DNA of 64,000 nt from Rhodovulum kholense. GTDB taxonomy: Bacteria; Pseudomonadota; Alphaproteobacteria; Rhodobacterales; Rhodobacteraceae. The position numbers were made by a program, and so were the translations under genes. The stretch spans positions 1 through 64,000 of the forward strand of contig NZ_QAYC01000005.1 in assembly GCF_003053725.1 (NCBI RefSeq), written 5' to 3'. Every line of letters begins with the position of its first letter. Positions within the stretch are counted from its first letter, which is position 1. Below the pieces are notes generated by a model. The model saw nothing but the letters and a program-made list of their open reading frames with translations. It ran no database searches and had not been told where the DNA came from. Of the stretch, positions 16,058 through 26,400 are shown piece by piece.

Positions 16058-16462
16058 ATGATCGGCCGTCTCAATCATGTCGCCATCGCCGTGCCCGATC
16101 TCGAGGCCGCCTCGGCGCAATATGCCGATACCCTGGGGGCCAAGGTCGGCGCGCCGCAGAACGAGCCCGATCACGGCGTGACCGTGGTCTTCATCGAACT
16201 GCCCAACACCAAGATCGAGTTGCTGTACCCGCTGGGCGAGGCGAGCCCGATCCAGGGCTTCCTCGACAAGAACCCGTCGGGCGGGATCCATCATATCTGC
16301 TACGAGGTCGAGGATATCCTGGCCGCGCGCGACCGGCTGAAGGCGCAGGGCGCGCGGGTCCTCGGCTCGGGCGAGCCGAAGATCGGCGCCCATGGCAAGC
16401 CCGTGCTGTTCCTGCATCCCAAGGACTTCAACGGTACGCTGATCGAGCTGGAACAGGTCTGA
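16058..16462 (+). CDS. mce: Methylmalonyl-CoA epimerase
   Basis: Converts (S)- to (R)-methylmalonyl-CoA for methylmalonyl-CoA mutase in propionate breakdown, using a divalent metal. The 134-residue vicinal-oxygen-chelate protein starts MIGRLNHVAIAVPDLEAA (metal His in LNHVAIAV), continues with NTKIELLYPLGE, GGIHHICYEVEDI and FLHPKDFNGTLIELEQ. His, His and Glu ligands and the catalytic Glu are in place, and the length is normal. AGGAGGACAAAGG precedes the ATG. It stands alone after the tRNA and faces plsY. The mutase is not in the window. Confidence 0.93.
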   Translation: MIGRLNHVAIAVPDLEAASAQYADTLGAKVGAPQNEPDHGVTVVFIELPNTKIELLYPLGEASPIQGFLDKNPSGGIHHICYEVEDILAARDRLKAQGARVLGSGEPKIGAHGKPVLFLHPKDFNGTLIELEQV

Positions 16463-16483
16463 GCCCAAAGTCCGGACACCGAG

Positions 16484-16507
16484 AGGCCTGCGCCCGGGCG
16501 CGGGCCT
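16484..16507. terminator. GC-rich hairpin between convergent mce and plsY
   Basis: AGGCCTGCGCCC (16484-16495) is followed directly by GGGCGCGGGCCT (16496-16507), 11 of 12 positions pairing. It sits in the 44-bp gap of two converging genes and touches the plsY stop. No T-tract, so it is a probable bidirectional end structure rather than a textbook terminator. Confidence 0.5.
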
Positions 16508-17118
16508 CAGCCGGTCTTGCGGCCGATCCTCGGTTCGGTCCCGGCCAGAAGGCGGCGAATGTTCGCGTGATGGCGGATGAAGATCAGCACCGCCAGCACC
16601 GCCGTCAGCAGAGCGACCTCGGCCCGGTTCAGCACGATGGCCCAGATCGGCGCCAGTGCTGCCGCGGCCAGCGCCGAGAGCGAGGAATAGCGCAGCGCCG
16701 CCGCGACCGCGGCCCAGGTGGCGCAGGCCGCGATCCCGACCGGCCAGGCCAGCGCCAGCAGCGTGCCGAGGAAGGTCGCGACCCCTTTGCCGCCCTTGAA
16801 GCCCAGATAGACCGGGAAGAGGTGGCCAAGAAACGCCGCGCCGCCCGCGATCTGGGCCGCATCCTCGCCCGCCAGCGCCCGCGCGATCAGCACCGCGATC
16901 CCGCCCTTGCCCGCATCCAGCACCAGCGTCAGGAAGGCGGCCAGCTTGTTGCCGGTCCTCAGCACGTTGGTCGCGCCGATATTGCCCGATCCGATCTTGC
17001 GCAGATCGCCCAGCCCGAAAAGCCGGGCCATGACGAGGCCGAAGGGCACCGCCCCCAGCAGGTAGCCGCCGACCCCGAACAGCGCCAGCAGAAGAACGGA
17101 AGTGTCGAGCATCGGCAT
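16507..17118 (-). CDS. plsY: Acyl-phosphate glycerol-3-phosphate acyltransferase PlsY
   Basis: Inner-membrane enzyme that transfers an acyl group from acyl-phosphate to glycerol-3-phosphate, the first step of phospholipid synthesis. Start taken at 17118 because GGAGA lies 8 bases upstream; the longer frame overlaps the pyrC-like gene. At 203 residues the length is normal. It has five hydrophobic segments and the three family motifs: [31 protein letters not shown] (glycerophosphate binding) and [18 protein letters not shown]. It begins 5 bp after the stop of the dihydroorotase-like gene, so it is the last gene of the pyrB operon. Confidence 0.94.
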   Translation of the reverse strand: MPMLDTSVLLLALFGVGGYLLGAVPFGLVMARLFGLGDLRKIGSGNIGATNVLRTGNKLAAFLTLVLDAGKGGIAVLIARALAGEDAAQIAGGAAFLGHLFPVYLGFKGGKGVATFLGTLLALAWPVGIAACATWAAVAAALRYSSLSALAAAALAPIWAIVLNRAEVALLTAVLAVLIFIRHHANIRRLLAGTEPRIGRKTG

Positions 17119-17122
17119 CGGG

Positions 17123-18397
17123 TCAGTCTCCGTCGTAGACGCGGGTCCCTGCGACCCAGGTGCCCAGCACACGGCCCTGCATCCGGGCGCCGTCGAAGGG
17201 CGTGTTCTTCGATTTCGATTTCAGCGCGAAGCGGTCCAGCACGAAGGGCGCGTCGGGATCGAACAGCACCAGATCGGCCGGGGCGCCCTTGGCGAGCCGT
17301 CCGGTCGAGAGGCCAAGCCGCCGCGACGGGTTCAGCGCCAGCGCGCGCCAGAGCTGGGGCAGGGAGATCGCGCCCGCATGCACCAGCCGCATCGCGGCCG
17401 GCAGGATGGTTTCCAGCCCGACCGCGCCCGAGGCGGCCTCTTCATAGGGCAGGCGCTTCGATTCCTCGTCCTGTGGCGTGTGCATCGACGAGATCACGTC
17501 GATCAGTCCCGAGGCCACGGCCTCGACCAGCGCCACGCGGTCGGTCTCGGCCCGAAGCGGCGGCTTGACCTTGAAGAAGGTGCGGTAATCGCCGACGTCG
17601 AACTCGTTCAGCGTCAGGTGATGGATCGAGACGCCCGCGGTCACGTCGCGGCCATTGGCCTTGGCGCGCTCCAGCGCGGGCAGGGCGCGGGCGGTGGTGA
17701 TCTGGTCGGCGTGGTAGCGCACGCCGGTCAGCTCGACGAGGCCCATGTCGCGGTCGAACCCCATCCGTTCGGCGAGCGCCGGCACCGAGGGCAGCCCGCG
17801 CAGCGAGGCGAACTTGCCCGAGGTCGCGGCGGCGCCGCCCGACAGCCCCGGGTCCTGCGGATGCGCCATCACCAGCGCGCCCAGCGACCGGGCATAGGTC
17901 ATCGCCCGGCTCAGCACCTTGGTGTCGGTGACTACATGGTCGCCATCGGTGAAGGCCACGGCGCCCGCATCCAGCAGAAAGCCGATCTCGACCATCTCGC
18001 GGCCCTCGCGGCCCTTGGTCAGGGCGGCCATCGGCTTGATCCGCACGGGGCTTGCCTCGCGCGCGCGGCGGGTGACGAATTCCAGCACCTCGGGCGTGTC
18101 GATGGCGGGCAAAGTATCGGGCCGGGTGACCATGGTGGTCACGCCGCCCGCGGCTGCGGCAAGCCCCGCGCTGCGGAAGCTTTCCTTGTGGCGCTCGCCC
18201 GGCTCGCAGATCTTCACGCCGATATCGACGATGCCCGGCGCAAGACAGGCGCCCTTGCAGTCGATCACCCGGTCGCAATCGGGCGGCGCGTCGTGTCCCT
18301 GATCGAGGATCGTGCCGCCGCCCGTCAGCATCCAGCCGGGGGCGTCGGTGCCCGCCTCGGGGTCGATCAGGCGGGCGTTGGAAAAGACGGTTCTCAT
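17123..18397 (-). CDS. Dihydroorotase-like protein, metal site lost (PyrC-prime/PyrX type)
   Basis: Amidohydrolase-fold protein of 424 residues, alignable along its length to class I dihydroorotase. The metal-binding DxHxH motif (normally in a DLHVHLREPG-like strand) is here D58-I-G-V-K62 in [13 protein letters not shown]. The normally conserved TDHAPH near the C-terminal part reads [12 protein letters not shown]. Both zinc-ligand histidines are therefore gone and it is unlikely to hydrolyse dihydroorotate. In Pseudomonas an inactive pyrC-prime next to pyrB encodes a structural subunit of aspartate transcarbamoylase; the same role is inferred here because pyrB is two genes upstream in the same operon. 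It overlaps the upstream gene by 4 bp. An active PyrC must be elsewhere. Confidence 0.85.
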   Translation of the reverse strand: MRTVFSNARLIDPEAGTDAPGWMLTGGGTILDQGHDAPPDCDRVIDCKGACLAPGIVDIGVKICEPGERHKESFRSAGLAAAAGGVTTMVTRPDTLPAIDTPEVLEFVTRRAREASPVRIKPMAALTKGREGREMVEIGFLLDAGAVAFTDGDHVVTDTKVLSRAMTYARSLGALVMAHPQDPGLSGGAAATSGKFASLRGLPSVPALAERMGFDRDMGLVELTGVRYHADQITTARALPALERAKANGRDVTAGVSIHHLTLNEFDVGDYRTFFKVKPPLRAETDRVALVEAVASGLIDVISSMHTPQDEESKRLPYEEAASGAVGLETILPAAMRLVHAGAISLPQLWRALALNPSRRLGLSTGRLAKGAPADLVLFDPDAPFVLDRFALKSKSKNTPFDGARMQGRVLGTWVAGTRVYDGD

Positions 18398-18840
18398 GCC
18401 TCGGCCCCTCCGGGGGCGGTTCTTGCCGCGTCGATCCGGGCCTTCACCCCGGCCGGATCGGCGAGGAACTTGATCAGATGCTTGTCGCCGCTCAGCGTGA
18501 TCACCTGGGTCGCCGCGCCGATCACCCGGACCCTGGCGATGCTCGACAACCGCACGCGCCGCCCGCCCGGACCCAGAAGGGCGCGGTCGGTCAGGGTCCA
18601 GCTTGCGCCCAGCTCGTCGCCCATCAGGAAGGCGCCGCGCAGCCCGATGGCCAGCAGCGCGGCCACGATCCCGGCCCAGGGGTAGGGGTTGCCGGTCAGC
18701 GCCAGCAGCCCCGTCGCGCCGATCCCGGCCAGGACCGCGATCACCACATGCGCCTTGACATAGGCGGCACGGTCGCCCTGAAAGCGCAGCCGCACGGTCT
18801 CGCCCTCTTCCAGCGGCGTCTCGGCCTTCGGATCAAACAT
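18394..18840 (-). CDS. bPH-domain-like membrane protein in the pyr operon
   Basis: Protein of 148 residues with two hydrophobic segments (about 28-46 and 52-72) followed by a soluble domain ([26 protein letters not shown]...[14 protein letters not shown]). This has the pattern of bacterial pleckstrin-homology domains (DUF304 type) of small membrane proteins. Function unknown. It lies between pyrB (8-bp overlap) and the dihydroorotase-like gene (4-bp overlap), so its translation is coupled to both. Why a membrane protein should be embedded in a pyrimidine operon is unclear; it may simply be a conserved gene neighbourhood. Confidence 0.7.
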   Translation of the reverse strand: MFDPKAETPLEEGETVRLRFQGDRAAYVKAHVVIAVLAGIGATGLLALTGNPYPWAGIVAALLAIGLRGAFLMGDELGASWTLTDRALLGPGGRRVRLSSIARVRVIGAATQVITLSGDKHLIKFLADPAGVKARIDAARTAPGGAEA

Positions 18841-19792
18841 AAGTGCCCTCCCCGGCGGCGCGGGCCGCGCGCAGGTTCCGCGCCAGCAGATCCATGCAGG
18901 CCATCCGGACCGCGACGCCCATCTCGACCTGGTCCTGGATGACCGACCGGTTGATGTCGTCGGCCAGCGTCCCGTCGATCTCTACGCCCCGGTTCATCGG
19001 TCCGGGATGCATCACGATGGCGTCGTCCTTCGCATAGGCCAGCTTTTCGGCATCAAGCCCGAAGCGGTGGTAATATTCGCGTTCCGAGGGGATGAAGCCG
19101 CCATCCATCCGCTCTTTCTGAAGCCGCAGCATCATCACGACATCGGCGCCGTCGAGGCCCTCTTTCATGTCGTCATAGACCTCGACCCCCATCTCGGCGG
19201 CCCCGGACGGGATCAGCGTCGGCGGCCCGATCAGCCGCACCCGGTTTTCCATCTTGCCCAGCAGCAGGATGTTCGAGCGCGCCACCCGGCTATGGGCGAT
19301 GTCGCCGCAGATCGCGACCGTCAGCCGCTGCAGCCGGCCCTTGGCACGGCGGATCGTCAGCCCGTCCAGCAGCGCCTGGGTCGGGTGTTCGTGCCGCCCG
19401 TCGCCCGCGTTCAGCACCGCGCAATTGACTTTCTGCGCCAGCAGGTCGACCGCGCCCGAATGCGGATGGCGCACCACCAGCAGATCGGGATGCATCGCGT
19501 TCAGCGTGAGGGCGGTGTCGATCAGCGTCTCGCCCTTTTTGATCGAACTGGCCTGCATCGCCATGTTCATCACATCGGCGCCAAGCCGCTTGCCCGCGAT
19601 CTCGAAGCTCGACTGGGTCCGGGTCGAGGCCTCGAAGAACATGTTGATCTGGGTCAGCCCCGCCAGCACATCGGCGTGCTTGGTCGCGCCGCGGCTGAGG
19701 TCGACATAGGTTTCGGCCAGATCGAGGATGATGCGAACATCCCAGGGGCTGAGATGTTCGATGCCAAGCAGGTGACGCGCGCGAAATTCCAT
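18833..19792 (-). CDS. pyrB: Aspartate carbamoyltransferase, catalytic subunit
   Basis: Condenses carbamoyl phosphate with aspartate, the committed step of pyrimidine synthesis. The start at 19792 follows GGAGG; the frame extends 37 codons upstream without support. The 319-residue protein has the carbamoyl-phosphate loop [20 protein letters not shown], the [11 protein letters not shown] motif, [12 protein letters not shown], and the aspartate-binding [12 protein letters not shown]. All usual catalytic residues are visible. First gene of the operon pyrB, bPH protein, dihydroorotase-like, plsY. No pyrI regulatory subunit is present, as expected for this lineage. Confidence 0.96.
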   Translation of the reverse strand: MEFRARHLLGIEHLSPWDVRIILDLAETYVDLSRGATKHADVLAGLTQINMFFEASTRTQSSFEIAGKRLGADVMNMAMQASSIKKGETLIDTALTLNAMHPDLLVVRHPHSGAVDLLAQKVNCAVLNAGDGRHEHPTQALLDGLTIRRAKGRLQRLTVAICGDIAHSRVARSNILLLGKMENRVRLIGPPTLIPSGAAEMGVEVYDDMKEGLDGADVVMMLRLQKERMDGGFIPSEREYYHRFGLDAEKLAYAKDDAIVMHPGPMNRGVEIDGTLADDINRSVIQDQVEMGVAVRMACMDLLARNLRAARAAGEGTYV

Positions 19793-19890
19793 GGGGCCTC
19801 CGACCTGAGTGGCCCGCTTATAGAAACGGGGGGGCGCGCGGGCAAGGGAGGCATTGCCGAAGCCCCCTGCGGCGGCATAGCCTAGGCGCC

Positions 19891-20670
19891 ATGGAACCCG
19901 CATTGACCCCGCAGGACGCTCTGGCGCTTCTGGCCTGGCAGGTGGAACTCGGCGCGACCGAGGCCATCGGCGAGAGCCCGGTGAACCGCTATGAGGAAGT
20001 CCGGCCCGCCCCGGCGCCCAGGCCCGTGGCAGCCGCGGCCGCGCCAGCGGCCCGGCCCGCGGCGGTCGATCCGGTGGCGCTGGCGCGCGCGGCGGCGGCG
20101 GCGGCGCAGGATCTGGAAGGGCTCGCCGCGGCGATGGCCGCCTACGAGCAGTGCGATCTGAAGAAGGGCGCGCGGAACCTCGTCTTTTCCGACGGCAATC
20201 CGAAGGCCCGCGTGATGGTGATTGGCGAGGCCCCGGGCCGGGACGAGGACCTGCAGGGCAAGCCCTTCGTCGGCCGCGCCGGGCAGCTTCTCGACCGGAT
20301 GTTTTTCCATATCGGGTTGGGGCGCGCCGACCCGGCGGCCGAGCGCGCGCTTTACATCACCAATGTCCTGCCCTGGCGCCCTCCGCAGAATCGCGACCCC
20401 GAGGCGCAGGAGGTGGCGATGATGCTGCCCTTCCTCGAACGCCATGTCGAGCTGGCCGATCCCGACATACTGGTCCTGATGGGCAACCATTCCTGCGGCG
20501 CGCTTCTGGGGCGGAAGGGCATCACCCGGCTGCGCGGCCACTGGGTCGAGGCGCTGGGTCGGCCCGCGCTGCCGATGTTCCATCCGGCCTATCTGTTGCG
20601 CAATCCCCATGCCAAGCGCGATGCCTGGCACGATCTGCTGATGCTGCAGGCGCGGCTGAGGGGCGGATGA
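19891..20670 (+). CDS. Uracil-DNA glycosylase, family 4-like, without Fe-S cysteines
   Basis: Removes uracil from DNA in base-excision repair. The C-terminal 170 residues show the family 4/5 core: [26 protein letters not shown] (motif A with the EAPG loop), [17 protein letters not shown], and the late HPAYLLRNP motif. Only two cysteines exist in the whole protein (C88 in YEQCDL and C201 in NHSCG), so the four-cysteine 4Fe-4S cluster of classic family 4 enzymes cannot form. Residues 35-75 are an Ala/Pro-rich linker. Related cluster-less enzymes exist in alphaproteobacteria. Divergent from pyrB with a 98-bp gap; overlaps lysE by 4 bp. Confidence 0.88.
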   Translation: MEPALTPQDALALLAWQVELGATEAIGESPVNRYEEVRPAPAPRPVAAAAAPAARPAAVDPVALARAAAAAAQDLEGLAAAMAAYEQCDLKKGARNLVFSDGNPKARVMVIGEAPGRDEDLQGKPFVGRAGQLLDRMFFHIGLGRADPAAERALYITNVLPWRPPQNRDPEAQEVAMMLPFLERHVELADPDILVLMGNHSCGALLGRKGITRLRGHWVEALGRPALPMFHPAYLLRNPHAKRDAWHDLLMLQARLRGG

Positions 20671-21296
20671 TCGGGCCGGTCGATCCCCTGACGCTGGCGG
20701 CCTTCGTGCCGGCGGCGCTGGCGCTGAACCTGACGCCCGGCGCCGACATGATGTTCTGTCTGGGGCAGGGGCTGCGCGGCGGCCCGCGCGCGGCGCTGGC
20801 GGCCGATCTCGGCATCGCGCTGGGCTGTTTCGTTCATGTGACGCTGGCCGGGCTCGGGCTCGGCGCGGTGGTGGCTGCGGTCCCGGGCGCGTTCGAGGCG
20901 ATCCGCTGGGCGGGCGTCGCCTATCTGCTCTGGCTGGCCTGGGGCGCGCTCCGGCACGGGGCGCTGGCGCCGGGCCTGCCCGCCGTCACCCCCCGCCGGG
21001 CCTTCCGCGAGGCGCTGGCCGTGAACCTCACCAATCCCAAGGTGATCCTCTTCGTGCTGGCCTTTCTGCCGCAATTCGTGGTGGCCGAGCGCGGCGCGGT
21101 GCTGGCGCAATTCCTGATCCTGGGGGCGGTGCTGTCGCTGGGGGGCTTCATCGTCAACGGGGCGGTCGGGGTCTTCGCCGGGCGCGCGCGGCAGGTCCTG
21201 AGCGGCTCGCGCGCGGTCGAGCGTGGGCTTGGCGTCGTTTCGGCGGCGATCTTCACGGCGCTGGCGGTGCGGCTGGCGGTTCTGCAAAAGGGGTAG
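20667..21296 (+). CDS. LysE-family amino-acid exporter
   Basis: Inner-membrane exporter of 209 residues. The start at 20667 overlaps the glycosylase stop (ATGA); longer frames upstream are shadows. The N-terminus shows the family pattern: FVPAALALNLTPGADMMFCLGQGLRGGPRAAL. About six hydrophobic helices follow, with LTNPKVILFVLAFLPQFV in the middle, typical of RhtB/LysE proteins. The exported substrate (an amino acid or a toxic analogue) cannot be read. It is coupled to the DNA repair gene upstream and followed 2 bp later by moaB, but there is no obvious functional link. Confidence 0.88.
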   Translation: MIGPVDPLTLAAFVPAALALNLTPGADMMFCLGQGLRGGPRAALAADLGIALGCFVHVTLAGLGLGAVVAAVPGAFEAIRWAGVAYLLWLAWGALRHGALAPGLPAVTPRRAFREALAVNLTNPKVILFVLAFLPQFVVAERGAVLAQFLILGAVLSLGGFIVNGAVGVFAGRARQVLSGSRAVERGLGVVSAAIFTALAVRLAVLQKG

Positions 21297-21298
21297 GC

Positions 21299-21853
21299 AT
21301 GGCAGGTATCGACGGGGGCATCGACGGGACCAGAGAGTTCGTCTCGGTCAGGATCGCGGTCCTGACCGTGTCGGACACGCGCGGGCTGGCCGAGGACCGT
21401 TCTGGCCAGACGCTGGCCGACCGGATCGCGGCGGCGGGTCATATCCTGGCCGACCGCAAGATCCTGAGGGACGAGCGCGCCGAGATCGCGGACCAGCTGC
21501 GCGCCTGGTGCGCCGATCCCGAGATTGACGTGGTGATCTCGACCGGGGGCACCGGGCTGACCGGGCGCGACGTCACCGTCGAGGCCCATCGCGATGTCTA
21601 TGAAAAAGAGATCGAGGCCTTTGCGACGCTCTTCACCCTCGTCTCCTTCGGCAAGATCGGCACCTCGGCGGTGCAAAGCCGGGCCACCGGGGGCGTCGCG
21701 CAGGGCACCTACCTGTTCGCGCTGCCGGGCAGCACCGGTGCCTGCAAGGATGCCTGGGACGACATTCTGGTGCATCAGCTCGACTATCGCCACCCGCCCT
21801 GCAATTTCGTCGAGATCTTTCCGCGACTCGACGAACATCGCCGACGGAAATAG
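21299..21853 (+). CDS. moaB: Molybdopterin adenylyltransferase-type protein MoaB
   Basis: Acts in molybdenum cofactor synthesis, adenylylating molybdopterin in the MoaB/Mog family. At 184 residues it has the expected length and motifs: VLTVSDTRGLAEDRSGQ near the start, STGGTGLTGRDVTVEA (the MPT-binding GGTG), SFGKIGTSAVQSRATGG, and FALPGSTGACKDAWDD. It starts two bases after the lysE stop. A second Mo-cofactor gene, mobA, is 12.5 kb downstream, so the genes are not clustered. Confidence 0.93.
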   Translation: MAGIDGGIDGTREFVSVRIAVLTVSDTRGLAEDRSGQTLADRIAAAGHILADRKILRDERAEIADQLRAWCADPEIDVVISTGGTGLTGRDVTVEAHRDVYEKEIEAFATLFTLVSFGKIGTSAVQSRATGGVAQGTYLFALPGSTGACKDAWDDILVHQLDYRHPPCNFVEIFPRLDEHRRRK

Positions 21854-21961
21854 GTATATTCACCGTAATGAATGTGTGGCCCGTCGCGGCCGCCCGGGCG
21901 TCTCTGCCGGGCACTGCGACAGGCGGCCTTGCGACCCGATGCGACGGGAAAGGACGGTTCG

Positions 21962-23425
21962 ATGCGTTTCCTCCGCCGCAGCCTCACGGGGCTGTTCCTG
22001 CTGGCCCTGACGCTTGGGCTTCTGGCCTATGCGGCGGCGACGCTGCGGTCTGCCATCGACGCGCGCCGGGCCGACCGGCCCAAGGCGCCGCCCGCCGCCG
22101 AGCGGGTCTTTTCCGTCAACGTGACCCCGATTCGCCCGCAGACCGTGACGCCCGAGCTGACCGCCTTCGGCGAGATCCGCTCGCGCCGCAGCCTCGAGCT
22201 TCGGGCCGAGGCCAGCGGCCGCGTGGTCTATCTGCATTCCGCCTTCGAGGAGGGCGGGCGGGTCGCGGCGGGCGAGGTGCTGTTGCGGGTCGATCCGGCC
22301 GACGCGACCTCGGCCCGGGATCTGGCGCGGGCCGACCTGACCCAGTCCGAGGCCGATCTGCGCGACGCCAGGCGGCGTCTCGATCTGGCCCATGACGAGC
22401 TGGCCGCGACCGAGCTGCAGGCCGAATTGCGGCAAAAGGCGCTGGGGCGCCAGAAGGACCTGCGCGGGCGCGGCGTCGGCACCGATGCCGCTGTCGAAGA
22501 GGCCGAGTTGACGGCCGCCGCCGCCGATCAGGCGGTGGTGTCCCGGCGCCAGGCGCTGGCCCAGGCCGAGATCGGGCTTGAAACCGCGACCACGTCGCTT
22601 GCCCGCGCGCGGATCGCGTTGGGCGACGCCGAACGGGCGCTGGCCGATACCGAACTTGTCGCGGCCTTTTCCGGCACGCTGATTGACGTCAGCCTGGTCG
22701 AGGGCGGGCTGGTCGCCGCCAACGAACGGGTAGCCGACCTGATCGACGTCTCGGCGCTCGAGGCCGGGGTGCGGATCTCGACCGCCGAGTTCAGCCGGCT
22801 GCTGGACGACAAGGGCGCGTTGCGGCCGCTGCCGGTGACGGTCGCGCTCGATGTCTACGGGTCGAACCTGACCGCGCGGGGGGTGCTGTCGCGCGAAAGC
22901 GGGGCGGTGCCCGAGGGGCAGGTGGGTCGGCTGGTCTATGCCCGTCTCGACGACGCCCCGGGCTTCCGGCCGGGCGATTTCGTGACGCTCCGGATCGAAG
23001 AACCCGCGCTGGAGGATGTCGCGGTCCTGCCAGCCACCGCGCTGGACGCGTCGAACGAGATTCTGGTGCTGGACGCCGAGGATCGGCTGGAGGCGGTGCC
23101 GGTCACGCTTCTGCGCCGTCAGGGCGACCGGGTGATCCTGCGCGCGCCCGGGCTTGCGGGCCGCGAGGCGGTGGCCGAGCGTTCGCCGCTTCTAGGGGCG
23201 GGGATCAGGGTGCTGCCGCTGCGTCCCGGCGCCGCCGCCGAACCGGAGGACAAGACGGAGGCGACGGTCGAACTCAGCCCCGAACGCCGCGCCGCGCTGA
23301 TCGCCTTCGTCGAGACCAGCCCGGCCCTGCCCCAAGAGGCGCGCGCCCGGATCCGCGTCCAGCTCGACCAGCCGCGCGTGCCCGCGCAACTGGTCGAACG
23401 GCTCGAAACCCGGATGGGGGGCTAG
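21962..23425 (+). CDS. RND efflux periplasmic adaptor, chromosomal system
   Basis: Membrane fusion protein of 487 residues. The start at 21962 follows GGAAAGGACGG and gives an N-terminal anchor (RRSLTGLFLLALTLGLLAYA). The barrel-sandwich halves are at about 75-110 (RAEASGRVVYLHSAFEEGG) and 230-260 (LVAAFSGTLIDVSLVEGG), separated by a long coiled-coil hairpin. The C-terminal 55 residues (from TVELSPERRAALIAF) form an extra charged helix not usual in adaptors. GTG start of the permease follows 4 bp later. Substrate unknown; it differs strongly from the island adaptor at 10767. Confidence 0.9.
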   Translation: MRFLRRSLTGLFLLALTLGLLAYAAATLRSAIDARRADRPKAPPAAERVFSVNVTPIRPQTVTPELTAFGEIRSRRSLELRAEASGRVVYLHSAFEEGGRVAAGEVLLRVDPADATSARDLARADLTQSEADLRDARRRLDLAHDELAATELQAELRQKALGRQKDLRGRGVGTDAAVEEAELTAAAADQAVVSRRQALAQAEIGLETATTSLARARIALGDAERALADTELVAAFSGTLIDVSLVEGGLVAANERVADLIDVSALEAGVRISTAEFSRLLDDKGALRPLPVTVALDVYGSNLTARGVLSRESGAVPEGQVGRLVYARLDDAPGFRPGDFVTLRIEEPALEDVAVLPATALDASNEILVLDAEDRLEAVPVTLLRRQGDRVILRAPGLAGREAVAERSPLLGAGIRVLPLRPGAAAEPEDKTEATVELSPERRAALIAFVETSPALPQEARARIRVQLDQPRVPAQLVERLETRMGG

Positions 23426-23429
23426 GCGG

Positions 23430-26400
23430 GTGCCGGGGCGGGTCGCAAGCGCCGCGGGCGGGCTTCTGTCCTATTTCACCCGCCACCGGACGGCGGCTAA
23501 CCTGCTGTTGCTGCTGCTGATCGTGGCCGGGCTCTTTGCCGCGCCGCGGATGCGGGCGCAGTTCTTTCCCGACGTGATCGTCGAGACGGTCTCGGTCTCG
23601 GTGATCTGGGAGGGCGCGGGGCCCGAAGAGGTCGATGCCGGGATCGTGCAACTGCTGGAACCGGAACTCCGCGCGGTCGAGGGGGTGGAAGAGACCACCT
23701 CGCAATCGGTCGAGGGCTTGGCCACCATCACCCTCGATTTCGAACCGGGCTGGGACATGGCCCGCGCCACCAACGATGTGCAGGCCGCGGTCGATGCCGA
23801 AACCGACCTGCCCGAGGAGGCCGAAGAGCCCGAGGTCACGCGCGGCGCCTGGCGCGACCGGGTGACCGATGTGGTGATCACCGGCCCGGTCGCGGTGGGC
23901 CAACTTGGGCGGCTTGCCGACGAGCTGGTCGACCGGCTGTTCGCCGCAGGCGTCACCCGCGCCACGATCCGTGGGCTCGCTGCGCCCGAGACGCTGGTCG
24001 AGGTGCCCTCGATCGAGTTGATGCGCCACGACATCACCATGGCCGAGATCGCGGCCGTGCTGGCCGCCGAGGCCGAGACCGCGCCCGCGGGCGATGTCTC
24101 GGGCGGCAATACTAGGGTCCGGACCGGGGTCGAAAAGCGCAGCGCGGCCAGCATCGCCGCCATCGTGCTGCGGTCCTACCCGGACGGGTCCAAGCTGACC
24201 GTGGGCGATCTGGCCGAGATCCGGGTCGAGGGCGCCGACCGCGAGCGCGCCTATTTCGTCGGTCCCGACCCGGCGATTTCGCTGCGGATCGACCGGTCCG
24301 ACCGGGGCGACGCCATCGAGATGGAGGCCAAGGTCCGCGCCGTCGTGGCCGGGATGACGCCCTCGCTGCCAGCGGGCGTGCATATCGATCTGATCCAGAC
24401 CCAGGCCGACTACATCGCGGGACGGCTCGACATCCTGCTTGGCAACGGGCTGATGGGGCTCGGGCTGGTGCTGGGGCTGCTGTTTCTCTTCCTGAACGCG
24501 CGCACCGCCTTCTGGGTGGCGGCGGGCATTCCGGTCGCGATGCTGGCCACCGCCGCGCTGATGTTCGCGGCCGGGCTGACGATCAACATGATCTCGCTTT
24601 TCGCGCTGATCATCACCCTCGGGATCGTGGTCGACGATGCCATCGTGGTGGGCGAACATGCCGATTTCCGCGCCCGCCATCTGGGCGAGCCGCCGGTGCT
24701 GGCCGCCGAGAATGCCGCCCGCCGGATGGCCGCGCCGGTCTTTTCGGCGACGCTGACCACCATCGTCGCCTTCTATGCGCTGGTGGTGATCGGCGGGCGC
24801 ATGGGGCACATGATCGCCGACATTCCCTTCACCGTGATCGCGGTGCTGACCGCCTCGCTGCTGGAATGCTTCCTGATCCTGCCCAATCACATGGTCCATG
24901 CGCTGGCCCATTCGGCGAAAGAGCATTGGTACGACTGGCCGTCGCGCCAGTTCAACCGGGGTTTCCGGCGGTTCCGCGAAGGCCCGTTCCGGCGGCTGAT
25001 GCGGTTGGTGATCCGGGGCCGCTATCCGGTGATGGCGGGCTGCCTGCTGCTGCTGGCACTGCAAGTGGCGGCGGTGATCCGGGGCGACGTGCCCTGGCGC
25101 TTCTTCAATGCCCCCGAAGAGCGGTCGGTCACCGGCAACTTCATGATGCTCTCCGGCGCGGACCGGGCCGATACCGCCGCGATGATGGCCGAACTGCAGC
25201 GCGCGGCCGAGGCGGTCGGCGCCCGCTATGCGGCGGAACATGGCATCAACCCCGTGACCTATGCGTTGGCCGAGATGGGCGGCAATGCCGGGCGCGGGCT
25301 GGCCGGGGCCGAGATCAAGGATGCGGACCTTCTGGGGGCGATCTCGCTGGAACTGATCGACGCCGATGCCCGGCCCTATTCCTCCTTCGACTTGGTGCGC
25401 GCGCTGCAGGACGAGGTGCGCCCCCATCCCAAGGTCGAAACCCTCAGCTTTCGCAGCTGGCGGGCCGGGCCGGGGGGCGACGCGCTCGATGTCCAGTTCT
25501 TCGGTGCCGAGGCGCGGGTGCTGAAGGCCGCGGCCGAGCGGCTGAAGACCGAGCTTGCGCGCTTTGGCGAGGTCTCGGCGCTGGAGGACAGCCTCGCTTA
25601 TGACAAGGAAGAGGCGGTGCTTGAGCTGACCCCGCAAGGCGCGGCGCTGGGCTTCACCATCGAGGATCTGGGCCGGGTGCTGCGCCACCGCATCAACGGG
25701 ATCGAGGCCGCGACCTATCCCGAGGGTCCGCGCTCGGCCACGATCCGGGTCGAGCTGCCCGAGGCCGAACTGACCGCCGATTTTCTCGACCGGATGCAGG
25801 TGCGCAGCCCCGAGGGCGTCTATCTGCCGCTGGCCGATCTGGTCACGGTCGAACGCCGCACCGGCTTTTCCTCGGTCCGGCGCGAAAACGGGCTGCGGGT
25901 GGTCACGGTCACCGGCGATCTGTCCGAGGACGACCCGGCGCGTGCTGCCGAGATCTCGGCCGAGCTGAAAGGGACGATCCTTCCGGGGATCGAGCGCGAT
26001 CTGGGCGTGTCCTGGCGGCTGGGCGGGCTGTCGGAACAGGAAAAGGACTTTCTTGCCGATGCGCGGCTGGGCTTCGGGCTGTGCCTGGTCGGGATCTATC
26101 TGGTGCTCGCCTGGATCTTCTCCAGCTGGACCCGGCCGGTCGTGGTGATGGCGATCATCCCCTTCGGGCTGGTCGGCGCGATCTGGGGCCATGCGCAATG
26201 GGACGTGCCGCTGTCGATGTTCACCGTGGTCGGGCTGATCGGCATGACCGGCATCATCATCAACGATTCCATCGTGCTGGTCAGCACGGTTGACGAATAT
26301 GCCGACCGGCGCGGGCTGGTGCCCGCCATCGTCGATGCGACCGCCGACCGGCTGCGGCCGGTGTTGCTGACCACGCTGACGACGGTTCTGGGGCTCGCGC

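Noticed and set aside
15802-17568. A 588-codon plus-strand open frame through mce, plsY and part of the pyrC-like gene
   Set aside because: It shadows three real genes in other frames and has an Arg/Pro-rich random composition.
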